Source of the DNA: Gonocerus acuteangulatus
Lineage: Eukaryota > Arthropoda > Insecta > Hemiptera > Coreidae
Assembly: GCA_946811695.1 (NCBI GenBank)
Contig: OX328128.1
Coordinates: 28,304,510-28,368,509, forward strand
DNA length: 64,000 bases
Direction: 5' to 3'
Of the stretch, positions 47,839 to 60,084 are shown one piece after another. The stretch's first letter is position 1, and each line of letters opens with the position of its first letter. A program made the position numbers and the translations under genes. Under the pieces are notes generated by a model. It was not told the DNA's origin and made no database searches. It saw only the letters and a program-made list of their open reading frames with translations.

Positions 47839-48101
47839 TGTATCCCACTTAAAAGTGTCTGCCTTATATATTATTCATTATAGAATTGCCTTAATTTTAC
47901 ATTGAACACTTATGGCTTCTGAATAAAACACTATTTTTGGCCCATAGTTTGTTACTGATTACCATGCGCAGTACCTGGTGTTTCAAGGTATGTCCAGCAA
48001 CCATATACTTAACTTTTTATCTACACTAGAGACCCACTATACGACAATTTCAAGGCACATAAAACACTTGAAAAGTGTGTTACCAGCTCTTGGACTAAAT
48101 G
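47341..48101. mobile_element. element C copy within H1 outer copy
   Basis: Counterpart of 42981-43680 at the same place in H1. It has gained a ~40-base T run (47799-47835). Confidence 0.75.
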
Positions 48102-49102
48102 TTTAAATACGGTTGCAATTCTGGTAAAAATATTGTTGCTCGCCAAGTCAATGTCGTTATTGAAATTCCCAAATACCTTTAATTCATTGTTGTCCATAAC
48201 TGCAAGAAAAATATCTTAAATTTGTTTTTATTCTTAGAGGCCCCTATTTCCTATGATAGAAGGACTATCCTTATAGAAGAGTGCATGAACCATAAAATTT
48301 GAAACAGAAGCTTTAATAGAAAGGAAAAAAAAGTGAACAAAAATATGTGAAAGTGTATTTGAAACAACAAACTATGTTTTTAAAACTTTCCTTTTGGCAT
48401 ACATAACATAAACCCTGCACGACTTACCTACTTTTTCATTCATAAAAAAAACTCAGTTACGGATTATTACATGAACAGGTAAACAATATAACATATTAAT
48501 ATTATATTTGCGCAAGGTTGAGGTTTTAGCTTTAGATGTGAAGCCCTTAAAATAAATAAATATTATATTTAAAAAAAAAATCAATGAAAATAAAGAATAT
48601 AGTTTCAGTTGTAGGTTATGACAACTTATAACTAATCATAACCTTAATTAAATGCCTCATTTGTATTGCTATTTTTTATGAATATTTATTTATGGACCAC
48701 ATATTTTTTTTTCTTTAAAAAAATTAAACACAGGGAGTTTGGTTTGGATTTTCTTTAAAACGGTATTGCAATTAAATTATTTGGAATCACTTAATTGTAA
48801 TACCATTTTAAAAGTAAGGGTACTTTTTAAAAAATAAGGATCAATTTAATTTCCACCCCACTTTCTCTAAAAAAAAATGGAAAATAACTTTTTCAGCCGA
48901 GCTCTCAATTTATTATCTTATATTCTCATAATTTGGACCAATATAATATAATCATTCATTTTTTTAAATATATAATATAAAGTAGGCGTACCATGGAAGC
49001 TGGGTTACAACTATTTAATATGAAGCATGTGTAGCATGGTAAGCCCGGCTACAGATATTTAATATAAAGTAGGTGTAGCATTGCACACCGGGTAACAGCT
49101 AG

Positions 49103-50981
49103 TTGTCAATGAAAATCCAGAAAATGTTTTTATACGGTTTCACACAAATTTCAATCTCTGGACATGTCGGTCTCTCAAAGGACTGATTCAATTTCACTCT
49201 AGACCAAGTTCAACGTACACACCCTTCTGAAATAATTAATCTCACTCGTTCAAGCGCAATAGCTTGAAAAATGCAACTGTCCGTAGTTAAGATTTAACTT
49301 TGAGGAATAAGAAAGAATTGTTCCGGTGGGACTTTTTTCTATGGAGATTTTATACAGGGCCTTAAAGAATGTGGCCCAGGGGAGCTTTGTCCAGGGGCTA
49401 TGATTTTCTGAAATGTCTAAAGATACGTTTTCATTTCTGGAGAGGAAATTCAGCTGACGCATAAGTCTAAGAAAAAAAAGAAGTTTAATTGTACACATAT
49501 TAACAATACGAGAAAGGAGGGGAATTCAGTTAATAAATATACATTTAATAGTATACATATAATCAAAACGTCACAATTATTAATTAATACCTTTATAATC
49601 TGATTTAATTAATTTAATTGCAGTTAATAAGACTAGTAAAATAACCAAAAGTTTAAAACTGGTGCTTAAATGTCTATAAATTACAAAGAAATGACAGTAA
49701 CCAATTTCATGTGGAAATATGTGACTCAAACCTATTCGAAATATACAATACAAAATAATTAATAATAAATACGAAATTCGTTCTCATAATGCCTAACTAG
49801 TTTTATTGAAAACCTAGTTTCGAAGCGATTACATACGATTCCAAAATCGCTCATTTCTGTTAAATATTTTTTTTTAATTATTATTAGTTCTATTATTTCG
49901 TTTTTTATTTACATAAACGCTTCAGCTAAAACGTTTTAAGCATTACTTTTTCTACTTTTAATGAATTTTATAACAGATGTCAATGTAGTCACAAAGACTA
50001 TTAGCTAATTTATCTATTTTGTCTAATCAATGTAATAATCGACTGATTTATCCACTGTTTGGAACACTGTTCAGTTCACAAAATTATTTTACAGTCGACT
50101 TTTTAAACAAAGAATCTGGATACTTTAATAAAAATCGATTTGAAAATGGCAGACGACATTGTACGCCAAGTTCAACCTGAAGCTCCTTTCTTATAATAAT
50201 GTAACGAGAAAGCGTCGTTAAACACTTCAGACGAAAGGGAAAAGAAGCTTTTAGCTGAAGGTGTGAAGTTTCGTCAGCGGAAATGGCTGAGTAAATACAC
50301 AAGTTGAAGTAGGAAGCGAGCTATTTAACGGAGACGAGAGATGTGTAACCCTAGAGGTTAGCACTAGACGCCATAAGTTGAGTAGGAGAGGGCTGAATAG
50401 AACTCCTTGCGCAAACACTTCGCACAACATTCTCTACCTTTCTTGCCCTTTTCAGTGTTTGCGCATACAATACTTCCTTGGCTTGTGTAACCGTTACACA
50501 TTTCTAGTCCGTATTGTCATGGATTGTATAAAGGTTTGAGAATACCTCACGTTTTGTCAAAAGTACTCGAGCATCAGGATGGACAAAGAGTAACCTATCC
50601 ACCAGAAAAAATAGTTATAAATAGAATGCAAATCAATCAAGTAGTTGGTCCCAGCGTTTCGGAAAATAAATCACAGATCAGTGATAGAGGTGAATATCAC
50701 AGATCAGTTCTTTAACCTAAGTACTATAGCATAATTGGTCAACCTGCTATATATTTACTACCCTTCATAATGAATTTAAAAAGTTTGCACCAATCACTAA
50801 GTTTACTTAAGTCTACTTAGTGATACGATAGGATAGGATATTCCTTGAGGCTGTTATCCTCGAACACGGCTTTGCCAAATCAATAGAACACTTATTACGG
50901 AAAAGGAGTATGATTTGGCCAACATCCTACAAAAAATTGAAGTTCTACCAGAATAATAATGAAACCAAAAACTATCACTTA
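49103..50981. other. unannotated stretch
   Basis: Contains a minus-strand open frame (49250-49498, NHSPWTKLPWATFF...) preceded by a cttag acceptor-like site, but it has no recognised homology and no donor in frame. The region 50100-50480 is less AT-rich and looks single-copy. No call. Confidence 0.35.
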
Positions 50982-51505
50982 GGCCTCTCGTCCACTGGAA
51001 CCGAAAAGCTGCGAAATGAATTCGTCAGAATTCGCACGAAAACGTACGAACAATCCAAACACGTGGCTCCATCATGGACCGCGTCCACTAGGTCCGTATC
51101 GTTCGTCCATTTTTTTCCGAACTTGTGCGAACCGATCTCATTCTGCTGAGATTTATAATTGCGAGCGAGTGCGAATAGTCAGAGTTAAAATGGACTGTGA
51201 TAAATGAATTGTGCTTATCCAGGAAAGGAAATGTCTGTGCGACCAAAGAGAAACAAAATACCACATGCGGAATGTAGAAAAACAATTGTGGAAGGAGGTT
51301 TCGACGGAAATTAAATTACCAGGTAGATACATATTCTGTTATTTATTTACATTTATTGTTGTTTCGTATCATTTATTACATCATATCTACTGCGAATTCG
51401 GACGAATACTGAGGCAATGGACGAGAGGCATTCAGACGATTGGCGTTCGCCCGAATTCTTTGCTTCGCACTTCGCAGCTTTTCGGTCCCAGTGGACGAGA
51501 AGCCC
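50982..51505 (+). mobile_element. PIF/Harbinger-like non-autonomous element
   Basis: Inverted ends GGCCTCTCGTCCACTGGAAC and ...CCAGTGGACGAGAAGCCC, extended by gaaaagctgcgaa / ttcgcagcttttc, with TA at both borders. It retains an exon-like MADF-type frame (51190-51325) and no transposase. The ends and the MADF companion protein fit PIF/Harbinger-type elements. Confidence 0.7.
51190..51325 (+). pseudogene. MADF-like domain fragment
   Basis: The frame MDCDK, a stop, then IVLIQERKCLCDQRETKYH and KQLWKEVSTEIKLPG matches the start of a MADF domain (LI.L...R..LWD....YH ... W..V). The in-frame stop and a Cys in place of the usual Trp show decay. It ends at an AGGTAG that could be a splice donor. Confidence 0.65.
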
Positions 51506-51834
51506 TAGCTTCTGTTTTTTTTTTTTTTTTTTTTTTTAAATTGGGCGTCAAAAATCTTTGAGAGAGAAAATGAACACTACGAATGATTTTCCCAGTTTGT
51601 AATGACCTTCCAAATGAAATATTCCCATATTTTTCTAACTACGGAAAGGGAGTTTTACAAAAGTTCTCCCTTCTAGACCATTAAAAACTTTTTAATATAC
51701 CACTTTTTGGAAGTTTCCAATTTAAATTTTCTACCTCAAAACACATGCAGTCCGAATTAGAATCGATTTCAATGTCGTTAATTTAACAGTAACCATCGTT
51801 CTTTAGGAAGAAACAACGGTTTTATTTTATTGGT

Positions 51835-52343
51835 GTAAGGGACATTCAGGGCTCTCCGTAAACCCAATTGGACCAAATCTATCAAAACATGGAAGGAATT
51901 TATTGAGCGAGCTTCGATTGGTCACTTTTTAATTAATTTTAGTTTTTTTTTTGGTCCTCCTTCAATACATTTCAAAATTAAAACCCATTTTTTTAATGTT
52001 TATTACAAGGAAGTATGAAAAAATATATAAATAGGAAAAATATTAATATTTCAGAACATTAAACTTTCAAATCGTTTTCTCAACACTATGTTTTTCAAAT
52101 CGGGCGATACTCTGGCGTCTTCACTTTTTGCCTGATTAACTTAATTTTAACTGCAGCTCCCGCCAACGGCCATAGCCACGTTGAATACACCGGTTCTCGT
52201 AGATCATCGAAGTTAAGCAACGTCGGGCGTGGTCAGTACCTGAATGGGCGACCGACCACGTGCTGTTGGCATTAGAAAAGGGTGGCAACCTGTAGATAGC
52301 CCGGCGCTAATAGCCAAACAGTTGATGCGCCGTAAAAAAAAAC

Positions 52344-52374
<31 letters not shown>

Positions 52375-52819
52375 GCAGCTCCCTAATGATATTTGCCATA
52401 ACGATTTTATGACTGATTTTCGAAGGATTTTTTTAAATAGAAAATGAATAATTGTTCACCATTTTCGAAAAAGTTTATATTCCTTAAAAATCCTACGTAC
52501 TTTACTAGATTTAACCTTCTTCTTTCGAAATAATTTTAGTTTTTCGTTCTAGATTTAAAATTGCCGTCTACAGACTATCGTCCTTGAAAAAAGGATGTTT
52601 CCGTTCGACAGACAGAGTGCCGCAATGTTTCCGTTCGACAGACAGAGTGCCGCCATTTTTTTTCAAATTATTGAAACTCATTTTGTTTTATACTTTAACA
52701 TCCAATATAAAGAGTTTGATATAAAGAAATGAAAAATATTTTTATATATTTATTTCTTTATTTATAAATACAAGGAAATGACTTTGCTTTTGATCGCACA
52801 ATGTAGTATTACCCCTTAA
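51835..52819 (-). mobile_element. element D, full copy with nested SINE
   Basis: Read on the minus strand it starts TTAAGGGGTAATACTAC (52819) and ends ...ATGTCCCTTACA (51835), so the ends share a short imperfect TIR. It matches 4580-5170. A 5S SINE is inserted at 52162. A 32-bp direct duplication (tttccgttcgacagacagag...) lies at about 52589-52655. Confidence 0.72.
52162..52370 (+). mobile_element. 5S rRNA-derived SINE, copy 2
   Basis: Same structure as 9093-9320: the 5S head with all internal promoter boxes and the same 9-nt deletion, then ggtggcaacctgtagatagcc, the tail gcgctaatagcc...gttgatgcgccgt, and poly(A). A perfect 13-bp target duplication, aactgcagctccc, lies at 52149-52161 and 52371-52383. 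Confidence 0.96.
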
Positions 52820-53968
52820 TTTGATAATAGTTAAATAGAGTTCAACAATGTAGCCTTCCAGCAAGGAAATAGCAAAACGTCCTTTGAAAAGTTATTTCTG
52901 TTCTTCTGAAATCACAGCAAGGATACACATGGTATGGAGAGAGGTTAGGAAATCACAGCTCTGTCAGTTGGATACTTCTTAAAAAAATACTTTTACACCA
53001 TATTCAAGTGCTATATGGATATATCGCTTGTCTGCTATTTATCACATTTTCTTTATGTTTTCTATGGAAATGCTAAGCGGAGCATAATTAATGAAGTTAA
53101 TTAAGTGGCAAGAAGGAAACTTAGAACTGGCTGGCTAAGCCTGGAACCTGCAGGTGACAAATAAGCGCTCAGATAATAATTGTCCGAGAAACTGCAACCT
53201 CTCTATTATAGGGTAACTTTATCGATTGCAGCCAGTAATAGAATGAATTAAAGTGATATTAGATTTCACGAAGACTGGAATTCCTAAGATTCTTTCAATT
53301 TTCGTAATCGTACTTTAGTTTCGGAGGTCTATTGGGTCAAATACTATAAAAACAAATTATTAAGAGGACATTTTTATGAATGAAAAAAAAACATACATCA
53401 TTCTGGGACATGCCAAGAATAACAAAAAAACTACATATGGTTGAATAAACAAATTTAACATAAAAATATAACGTTTAGAAGAAACAAGACAAGGCTTAAA
53501 TAATAAAATAAAGCATAAGTATATTTGTACGTAAATAATAATAATAATAATAAAAAGAAGACAGTGAATACGGAGGGATTGTGAAATACTGGAGGAAGAA
53601 GAGGATGAGAGAGATTGGAGCAATGATGAAACAATATTCAGAGGGGGATAAGAATATAATTAAATAGTTCAATATAAACAAATAAATAACTAAATGAATA
53701 TTAAAAAAGGGGGGTTATAAAAGGAAATTAATAAAAAATAAATGCATAAACAAGAGAAAAAACTTTATTTAAAAATATAAATAAAATGGGCTGCCCAATT
53801 ACGTTGGGTTGCTAGACATACGGTGTAAGGAATTGGAAACAAGGAATAGAAAATAAAGAAGATGAAGACGTAAGAAGGAGATAGTGATGGATGAGAAGGA
53901 ATTGATAGAATTGAAATTAAAGTCTAAAGTATATAACACATGAAACACTGTGAATGGATGATAAGCAC
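52820..53968. other. unannotated stretch
   Basis: No gene recognised. A (taa)n run lies at about 53536-53552. The 53100-53260 part is less AT-rich and single-copy-looking. Confidence 0.35.
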
Positions 53969-54475
53969 TCAGTGGCTATAGATATGATTGGAGGTTATGC
54001 CCAATGTATCCACTAATATAGACTCGGCTGCCAGGTGGTCAGTTGTCAGTCCCAGTTCTTCAAGGAAGTTGGCTGTGCTCTTCGGAATGGTCCCTCTCGA
54101 TCCGAACCATAGTCCTTTTACAACATATTCCCTCTTCCCAAATTCGTCCTGGAACTTTTCTTCGTAGTACGCCTTGCATTTCATATATATATATTTTTCT
54201 TTTCGGCATCTAAGTTTTCAGCCTCTTTGGTGTCGTTGTTTTCGAAGCGCACCGTGGGATCGAGGATGTATGCCGTTTTCTCATTTTTGGGGAACGCTAT
54301 GATGTCGGCATATCGTGGTGTTCCTTCCTCATCGATTCCGTACGCCTCTTCAAAGCATTGGTATTCGTTTTCTTTGAGGTGCTCTATAAGTCTAAGCTTC
54401 ACATTGTGGTGCCTCCGGGTGACGAGGAGCATGCTGTTAGGGCAACTGCCAAGCATATGTGCTGGTCTTGCCTGG
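53969..54475 (-). pseudogene. R2-like non-LTR retrotransposon endonuclease domain, frameshifted
   Basis: The minus-strand frame reads ARPAHMLGSCPNSMLLVTRR then HHNVK..., EEGTPRYADIIAF, EKTAYILDPTVRFEN. This is the H..G.CP....RRHH zinc region followed by the restriction-like endonuclease core (.AD.I ... K..Y.LD). The frame breaks at a TATATATA run (54184-54192) and resumes one frame over as YEEKFQDEFGKREYVV, GLWFGSRGTIPKST, DTLGITSNHIYSH. Dinucleotide slippage explains the break. No RT domain was found upstream. Confidence 0.85.
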
Positions 54476-54479
54476 TGGT

Positions 54480-55231
54480 AAAAATCTTAAGAAGCGTCAT
54501 CCTGGGAGGATAGGAGAAAAGCAAAGAGGCGGGATTTAAATATAGAAAAGTTGTAATGTTTCTTCACTCTAGGAATATATCATGAAAGCACCTAATTATG
54601 CAGGCAGTGGGTAAAATCAGGCAGGCAGCGGATCCCACATGCTTATAATAGCAGAGGAATGATATTACGATGAAAAATAATTTTGTAATTTAATTATTCT
54701 TGCCATGTATGTATATTTGCTACTTTTAAAGGATTGTTTTTGTCTAATTTTTTTTTTGCTATACTAATATGTAAATGTATTCTTTTCAGACTAGTAAAAT
54801 CTAGTTATGACAAGTAGTAGTTTATCAACGTTACAACATTATTTTTAGAGCGTAAGGAACGATAACATTGACTTTACAGTAGAATAATTCAATGGACATA
54901 ACCAACAATCCAATTATATTTTTAAAGCTACATTTTCCTCCATTATGTCTGATTAGCTTTTCCAATTTACACGTTTAATAAGACTGCTGAAAGACAGCTT
55001 TTGAATATTTGACAACAGCCATTGACTACAATCAGTGGACATTAAGATAAATAATTTTGAGAAACCAAATATAATTCTTTGTACAGATTCAATTCTCATT
55101 ACACTCCATGGATAAGATCAGCTCTAACCATCCAATAATGAAACGAATATTTGAATAATAACACATTCTAAGCAACAACAACATTACCCACTTATAGGTA
55201 CCGGGTGCAGGAGGGAATTAAGCTGAACACT
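54480..55231. other. unannotated stretch
   Basis: AT-rich, nothing recognised. Confidence 0.4.
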
Positions 55232-55803
55232 GTAGTCGGAGAGCTGGCAACGCTCTTTTCATGAAGTGTTTTATGCACATTGAAATTTTGCTATAATATA
55301 CCTCTTAGGGTGGGTTTACACTTGCTAGTTATTGCAGGAAATTTATATCAGACAGAAATTGCGACTAGTGTAAACCATGAGCAATTTATGTCTGAGATAT
55401 ATATTTCTATCACGAACTATAAGTGTCGACACTTCTATACCACCAGGTGTAAACACAGATTTTTACGAGAAGAATTTAATTTTTAGAGATAAATATCTTG
55501 GCTGCTAGCTGTATTGTCGACACTTCTATACCAACAGATGTAAACAATGATTATTTGTGCTTTTGGTGAATTTATCGCAAATTAGAACAAATCCAGAACT
55601 GTCCTATACATATCCATGACATAAATGTCTAGCTATTTCTGTCAGTATGTAAACCTTCAAGAGAATATCTATCCGACACCTGACATATATTTCCTGCGAG
55701 AAGTGTCAGATGTAAACGCACCCTTTGGTAGATAAGAAGGTAAATATGTGTTTCCTGGACATACCTTGGAACACTAGGTATTGCGCATAGGAGAAAGGTG
55801 CAT
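55232..55803 (-). repeat. element C, partial arm split by a MITE
   Basis: tagtcggagagctggcaacg ... ctataatatacctct, then after the insert ggtagataagaaggtaaat ... gcgcataggagaaaggtg. The two halves are contiguous in other copies. Confidence 0.8.
55306..55725. mobile_element. MITE nested in element C
   Basis: Inverted ends AGGGTGGGTTTACACTTG and ...GATGTAAACGCACCCT, with similarity extending inward to caggaaat...atgtcag. About 420 bp with no coding capacity. The uninterrupted element C copies give the empty site. Confidence 0.85.
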
Positions 55804-55929
55804 ACATATAGTACATAACACATAATAAATAACTTAGATATTGAGAAATTTAAAGTACAGGACGTGTTTATCATACATCAAGCGCACTCATATTATATGA
55901 TTGGTTACAATTCTAGCTATAGACAGCAA

Positions 55930-56058
55930 ACAAGTTATTATAAAATTGTAACACAATCAAAGCCTGGAATAACGGAAATAATACATAAGGCCAGAGAGGA
56001 AGTCACACTGAAAATATTTCGAATAGGACATTGTTTAAGCAAAGAAAAAATAGAATAG
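55930..56058 (+). pseudogene. possible non-LTR ORF2 C-terminal fragment
   Basis: The plus frame contains IIHKAREEVTLKIFRIGHCL, resembling the R.EV.L.R.RIGH block after LINE RNase H. It is short and ends soon after; moderate support only. Confidence 0.45.
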
Positions 56059-56247
56059 CAAATATAAATTACATAAGATTATCTATAGTAACTTTTACAA
56101 TTAAACATACTCATATTTTGCTGTCATTAAGGATGGTTTTACTAACAAGTACACGGTGATGGGGTCACCGATCTGGCTTATTTTCGCCTTGCTTATTTGT
56201 TTGTAGCCCTATAATCAAATTTTGGGAAGTTCCAACAATTGAAAAAA

Positions 56248-57420
56248 GTCCGACTCGCAGGAACTGCGTCATCTTATCGCGGTTACGTACATCTCGAAGA
56301 AATGGAAGAGATTAGCATCACAAATCACAGGAAACTGACAGTAGCCAACTTACACAGAAGCGGATAATTCTTAATCTGTAACTAATTATGTCCTGAAAAC
56401 GTACTTACTCTTCGGCTACTGCTGAGAAGGCTCTATTCTAAACAACCAAAAATTCGTTGTCATTTTAACTATCTTTTTTTACTAGGAAATTCGTTTTACT
56501 GTTATAATCAACTGTAAATATGTGCTTCATAGCGAATAAAATTCCATTCTGTCGTGGGTTAAATCTTTCTATAAAATAAGAAATAACGATAACTTCAGTT
56601 GGAGGCTATGAGGAAGGTTATATAGATAGGAGAATTCAAAACAAACTATGTATACGCCATTCATTATTAATGATTAGCCACAGCCATCTTGATTACCACA
56701 GCCACTCCAAACTTATTACCAATAGCTTTCACCGTTTCTTAGCTATTTTACTACAATACTAAATTTACTGATAAATGCAATTTAAAACAAAAAACAACCA
56801 ATTAAAAAGTGAGACAAACAAACAGAAACCCCCTTTCAAAACAAACACTTTTTAAGATTTAAGCGCTTATATCTCTGATTGACATTGACCCATCGAATTC
56901 AGAACCTTTTTTTAGAGAAATTAGTAAGCATTCGAATGGTCACCTTCTACTTACCACGATTTCCAAACCGTTATCGAGATATTTACGAAAAATGTATGAA
57001 GATCCGAAAACTTTCCATGTCTACTAATGAAATATTTTATTTCGCATACTTCCTTATCTCCAAATATAACCAAAATTTAAACATCTCAGTTGGGATTAAT
57101 TTCCAAGATGTAAAATATTTCAATTGAATCCCGCAATTCTAAGTACCCACAAAAAAATAATAACATACAAAAACATTGATTCCACTTTTCTCTGAAACGG
57201 TTACAGATAACGCCTCGAAAATGGTTTCATTCGTTTTCCTATGTTAAGAAACCTATAAAAAAAGTACATGCAAGCATAGGAACTCAAAAACGTAAGCGTT
57301 ACGATTTTTTGCGCGAATTTTGCCCCAAACACTATTTTCCAGTGGGCGGATTCTGCTGGTTAACGAACTTGACCTTTCAAATTAGAAGACAGATTTTTGT
57401 ACCAAATGTCATGTAAAATG
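56248..57420 (+). repeat. element A, copy 6 (3'-truncated)
   Basis: Starts GTCCGACTCGCAGG...TTATCGCGGTTACG and continues through one module (56870-57130) and the distal block to accaaatgtcatg. The TA tract and hairpin are absent. Confidence 0.7.
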
Positions 57421-58440
57421 CTGTTAAAGATCCTACCATATTTCAATGAAAATTTAACCGATACATACTAAATTTGGATAGTCGATAAAAGCTCCAAGGT
57501 TATACTTTTTTCAATTGGGTTGTATCTAAGTGTTCTGGAATCAACATTATATAAAAAATAGTTTACATTTTATTTTTAATGTGAGAACCATTTCTTACAA
57601 GTAACTTCTGAAATACATAGAATAGTTATTTATAACGTTAGTAAAATAAAGCTCTCTTCTTTTCAAAGAGCTTAAGGACGTAAAAATCGAATTATCTCAA
57701 GGCTTGATATTCAATTTCCAAACGTCACGTAAATTTTTCACTTACACGTTTTTCCTTGTTTTCGATTATATTTACCTTATTAGAGTTTCTTGGAAAACTA
57801 ATTTTAAATCAGCTTTTTTTATGCGAAAAAATGTATAATGCTAGTTTATTGAAAAAGTAAACATTTCTTTAAATTCTCTGCATATATGTCACAAATATTT
57901 TAGCTCCAGCTTTCCAAGTGTAATAAAATATTAGGAGATACATTAAGACATTTTTCTTCCCATTTCTTTTAATTAATACTGTAAAATGTATCTAATGGAG
58001 AACTTCTTGATGGATTAATAGTGAATGGATGAGAGAGAGGGCTTTGGGTTTGTTCTGTCTGCGGCTCCTTTGATGGGCCGCTAACGGAAAGGGCTTGAAT
58101 AATTGACATTGGAGGTCTTGATCTTCAATGAATATTTCACTATCTCTTTACGGACTTCTGCTCAAATTGGATCTCTCTGGGGATTTGGAGCGGATATGGA
58201 GGAAGGAAGGTTTACAGGAAGGACGAAGGATCAGCCATTAAAGGAGATTAAGGATAATGAAAAACAGAAAGACGAAATATATGTGAGATTAATACACGTG
58301 TATTTGGAATGGCCACAAGCATGAAACTTAATCTCGAAAAAGTCGGTATTTATATACTGACCACACAAGAATTGTATATTACAGAACATACATATATATT
58401 ACAGATCATACATGATAATTATTTTTACATAGAATGAAAG
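57421..58440. other. unannotated stretch
   Basis: No gene recognised. 58020-58330 is less AT-rich and looks single-copy; its 73-codon frame has no known domain. Confidence 0.35.
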
Positions 58441-59280
58441 GAGTGTGCGGCGCAGAAGCTGGATACGGCAAAAGGGGTCGTGCCTAGCATTTGATAGCCC
58501 TAAAACAGGCTCCTCGCCAAATACCACCCTCTCTTAGGCCGTCAACTTTGAGTATATCCCCACAAGCACCGGAGGTTTCGCATGTCTTTGGGGTTAGCAC
58601 GATGATCCTCGGGGAGGGCTAATACCAACTACGCACAGCTTGAGCCAAGACTACGCTCAACTGCAGCGCTTCTACCCATACGACCACGACATGCGGACCA
58701 GAACGAGACCCCTACCATCAATGCCATAAGTAGAACCATTTTTAAGCAAACATAGTGCTAAACACCTGTGCGTCCAGCACCAGAAATAGTCGCCGGCCCG
58801 GACGGTAAACATCTCTTCCGGTTTCCCTCGAGGAGAATAGGGGAAGGGGCTAGCCTGAACTCCCGAAGGAAGGCAGGTCCACGTGCCCGTAAAATAGTCT
58901 GTCATCGTTAGCTATGCCCGTTGATCAAGAACCCAGACGAAAGCTCGATCACAAGCATGAGCACTTCCCAGCCAGGACGTGGGATAGACCCCAAAGTGTT
59001 GTCTGTGCACACGGGCCTTTGGTTGTGTTGCAAGGCGGGAGGGTGGGAGGGGCGTCTTTTCTAAAAACATTGGTGTCAAGAACCGGGTGGACAAAATGAA
59101 ATAATACCTTCAGGCTGCCCAACCTTAGGCTTTCTACAAGGATTTGTATAAGTGGGTCGGCCTCGGATTCTGGGATTCTCCTCGCCTGCCTAGGTAGGAT
59201 TGAGCCCTCCTTCGCTGACCACAATTGACTGACAGTAAACGACTTCGTCACCGCTTGGCCTCAAAAGCAGAATACTCTTA
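58441..59280. other. GC-richer block of unknown nature
   Basis: About 840 bp with visibly higher GC than anything else in the window (for example gccggcccggacgg, ggcgggagggtgggaggggc). Frames on both strands are short and lack recognisable motifs. Candidates are the 5' UTR/ORF1 of a non-LTR element, or a host CpG-like region or exon. There is no evidence to choose. Confidence 0.5.
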
Positions 59281-60084
59281 AAATGCAAGAGGAAGTTTTC
59301 TTGACGAGGATTTGGATTGAATACCCAAAATTTAAACGGCATCTACACCGGACATATCTCTGCCGTGGCGCTTAGGCGTTTAAAGCATTTACTTTCTTGG
59401 AAAAAGTGGCCCTTTCTTGATTTCCCTGATAAAGCTTTATATCCAGCCTTTCTAAACTATTTATTTTAATTTATTAGCCGAAATTGTCAACATTTGTGAT
59501 AATTAGCATTCAATTATGCCGATTAGTATTCTGCACTGATTAGAGATAATACCCAAAGCACCTTGTGTTGCCCGGACAAAGCCTGGAGAGTGGAATTTTA
59601 TTCTGCAAGCGATAGAACGGATTTAAATTTAAAAAAAAATCGAGAGTAATCCCTAAATTCAATTAGTTTTTTTTCTGCGATCTGGCACTTGAGCATAGAG
59701 CTATTTTTTTTTGCCTCGGAGCTTAAAAACTACACAGTTTATTTTCAACGAATATACATATCAAATAAATCTTTATAAATTCGTCAAATTAAATGAAAAT
59801 TTTAAAAATTAATTTAGTTCAATTAATGTTATCAACTTTCGTCTATTTATATTACCTGGGGGTGTGTAGTAATTACACACAGATTACATATGCCCCTATA
59901 TTTCACAATGTATTTTATAATATGTTAACCTCGTGCCATGTAATATAAATCAGATGATTTACGTATTAATATATATTTTCGTCAAATCACAGTTTGAATT
60001 GTGGTCTTATTCATATGTGGAACTTACTGAAGGTGCCGATATTCCTTAAGGGATTATCTCAGGTTATATTAAATTAATTGACTT
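59281..60084. other. unannotated stretch
   Basis: Single-copy-looking AT-rich DNA without a recognised feature. Confidence 0.4.

Larger units (their letters stand above)
41061..49102 (+). mobile_element. Helitron-like element H1, outer copy (interrupted by the inner copy)
   Basis: It begins TCTATATATATAAAAATC after A41060 and ends ...ccgggtaacagCTAG before T49103, the Helitron pattern (5' TC, 3' CTRR, A|T target, no duplication). Its own sequence is 41061-41934 plus 46252-49102 (about 3.7 kb). It carries Copia pol sequence and an element C copy (47341-48101). Compared with the inner copy it lacks roughly 440 bp of Copia RT/RNase H. No Rep/helicase frame is seen, so it is non-autonomous. Confidence 0.82.

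Noticed and set aside
41061..49102. A simple long-TIR DNA transposon covering the whole region
   Set aside because: The segment order X-Y-X'-Y' and the TC/CTAG ends with an A|T empty site fit a nested Helitron-like insertion better than one inverted-repeat element.
49250..49498. Possible exon (minus strand, NHSPWTKLPWATFF) of the transporter or another gene
   Set aside because: An acceptor-like site is present but the sequence does not resemble SLC22, has no clear donor in frame and no recognised homology.
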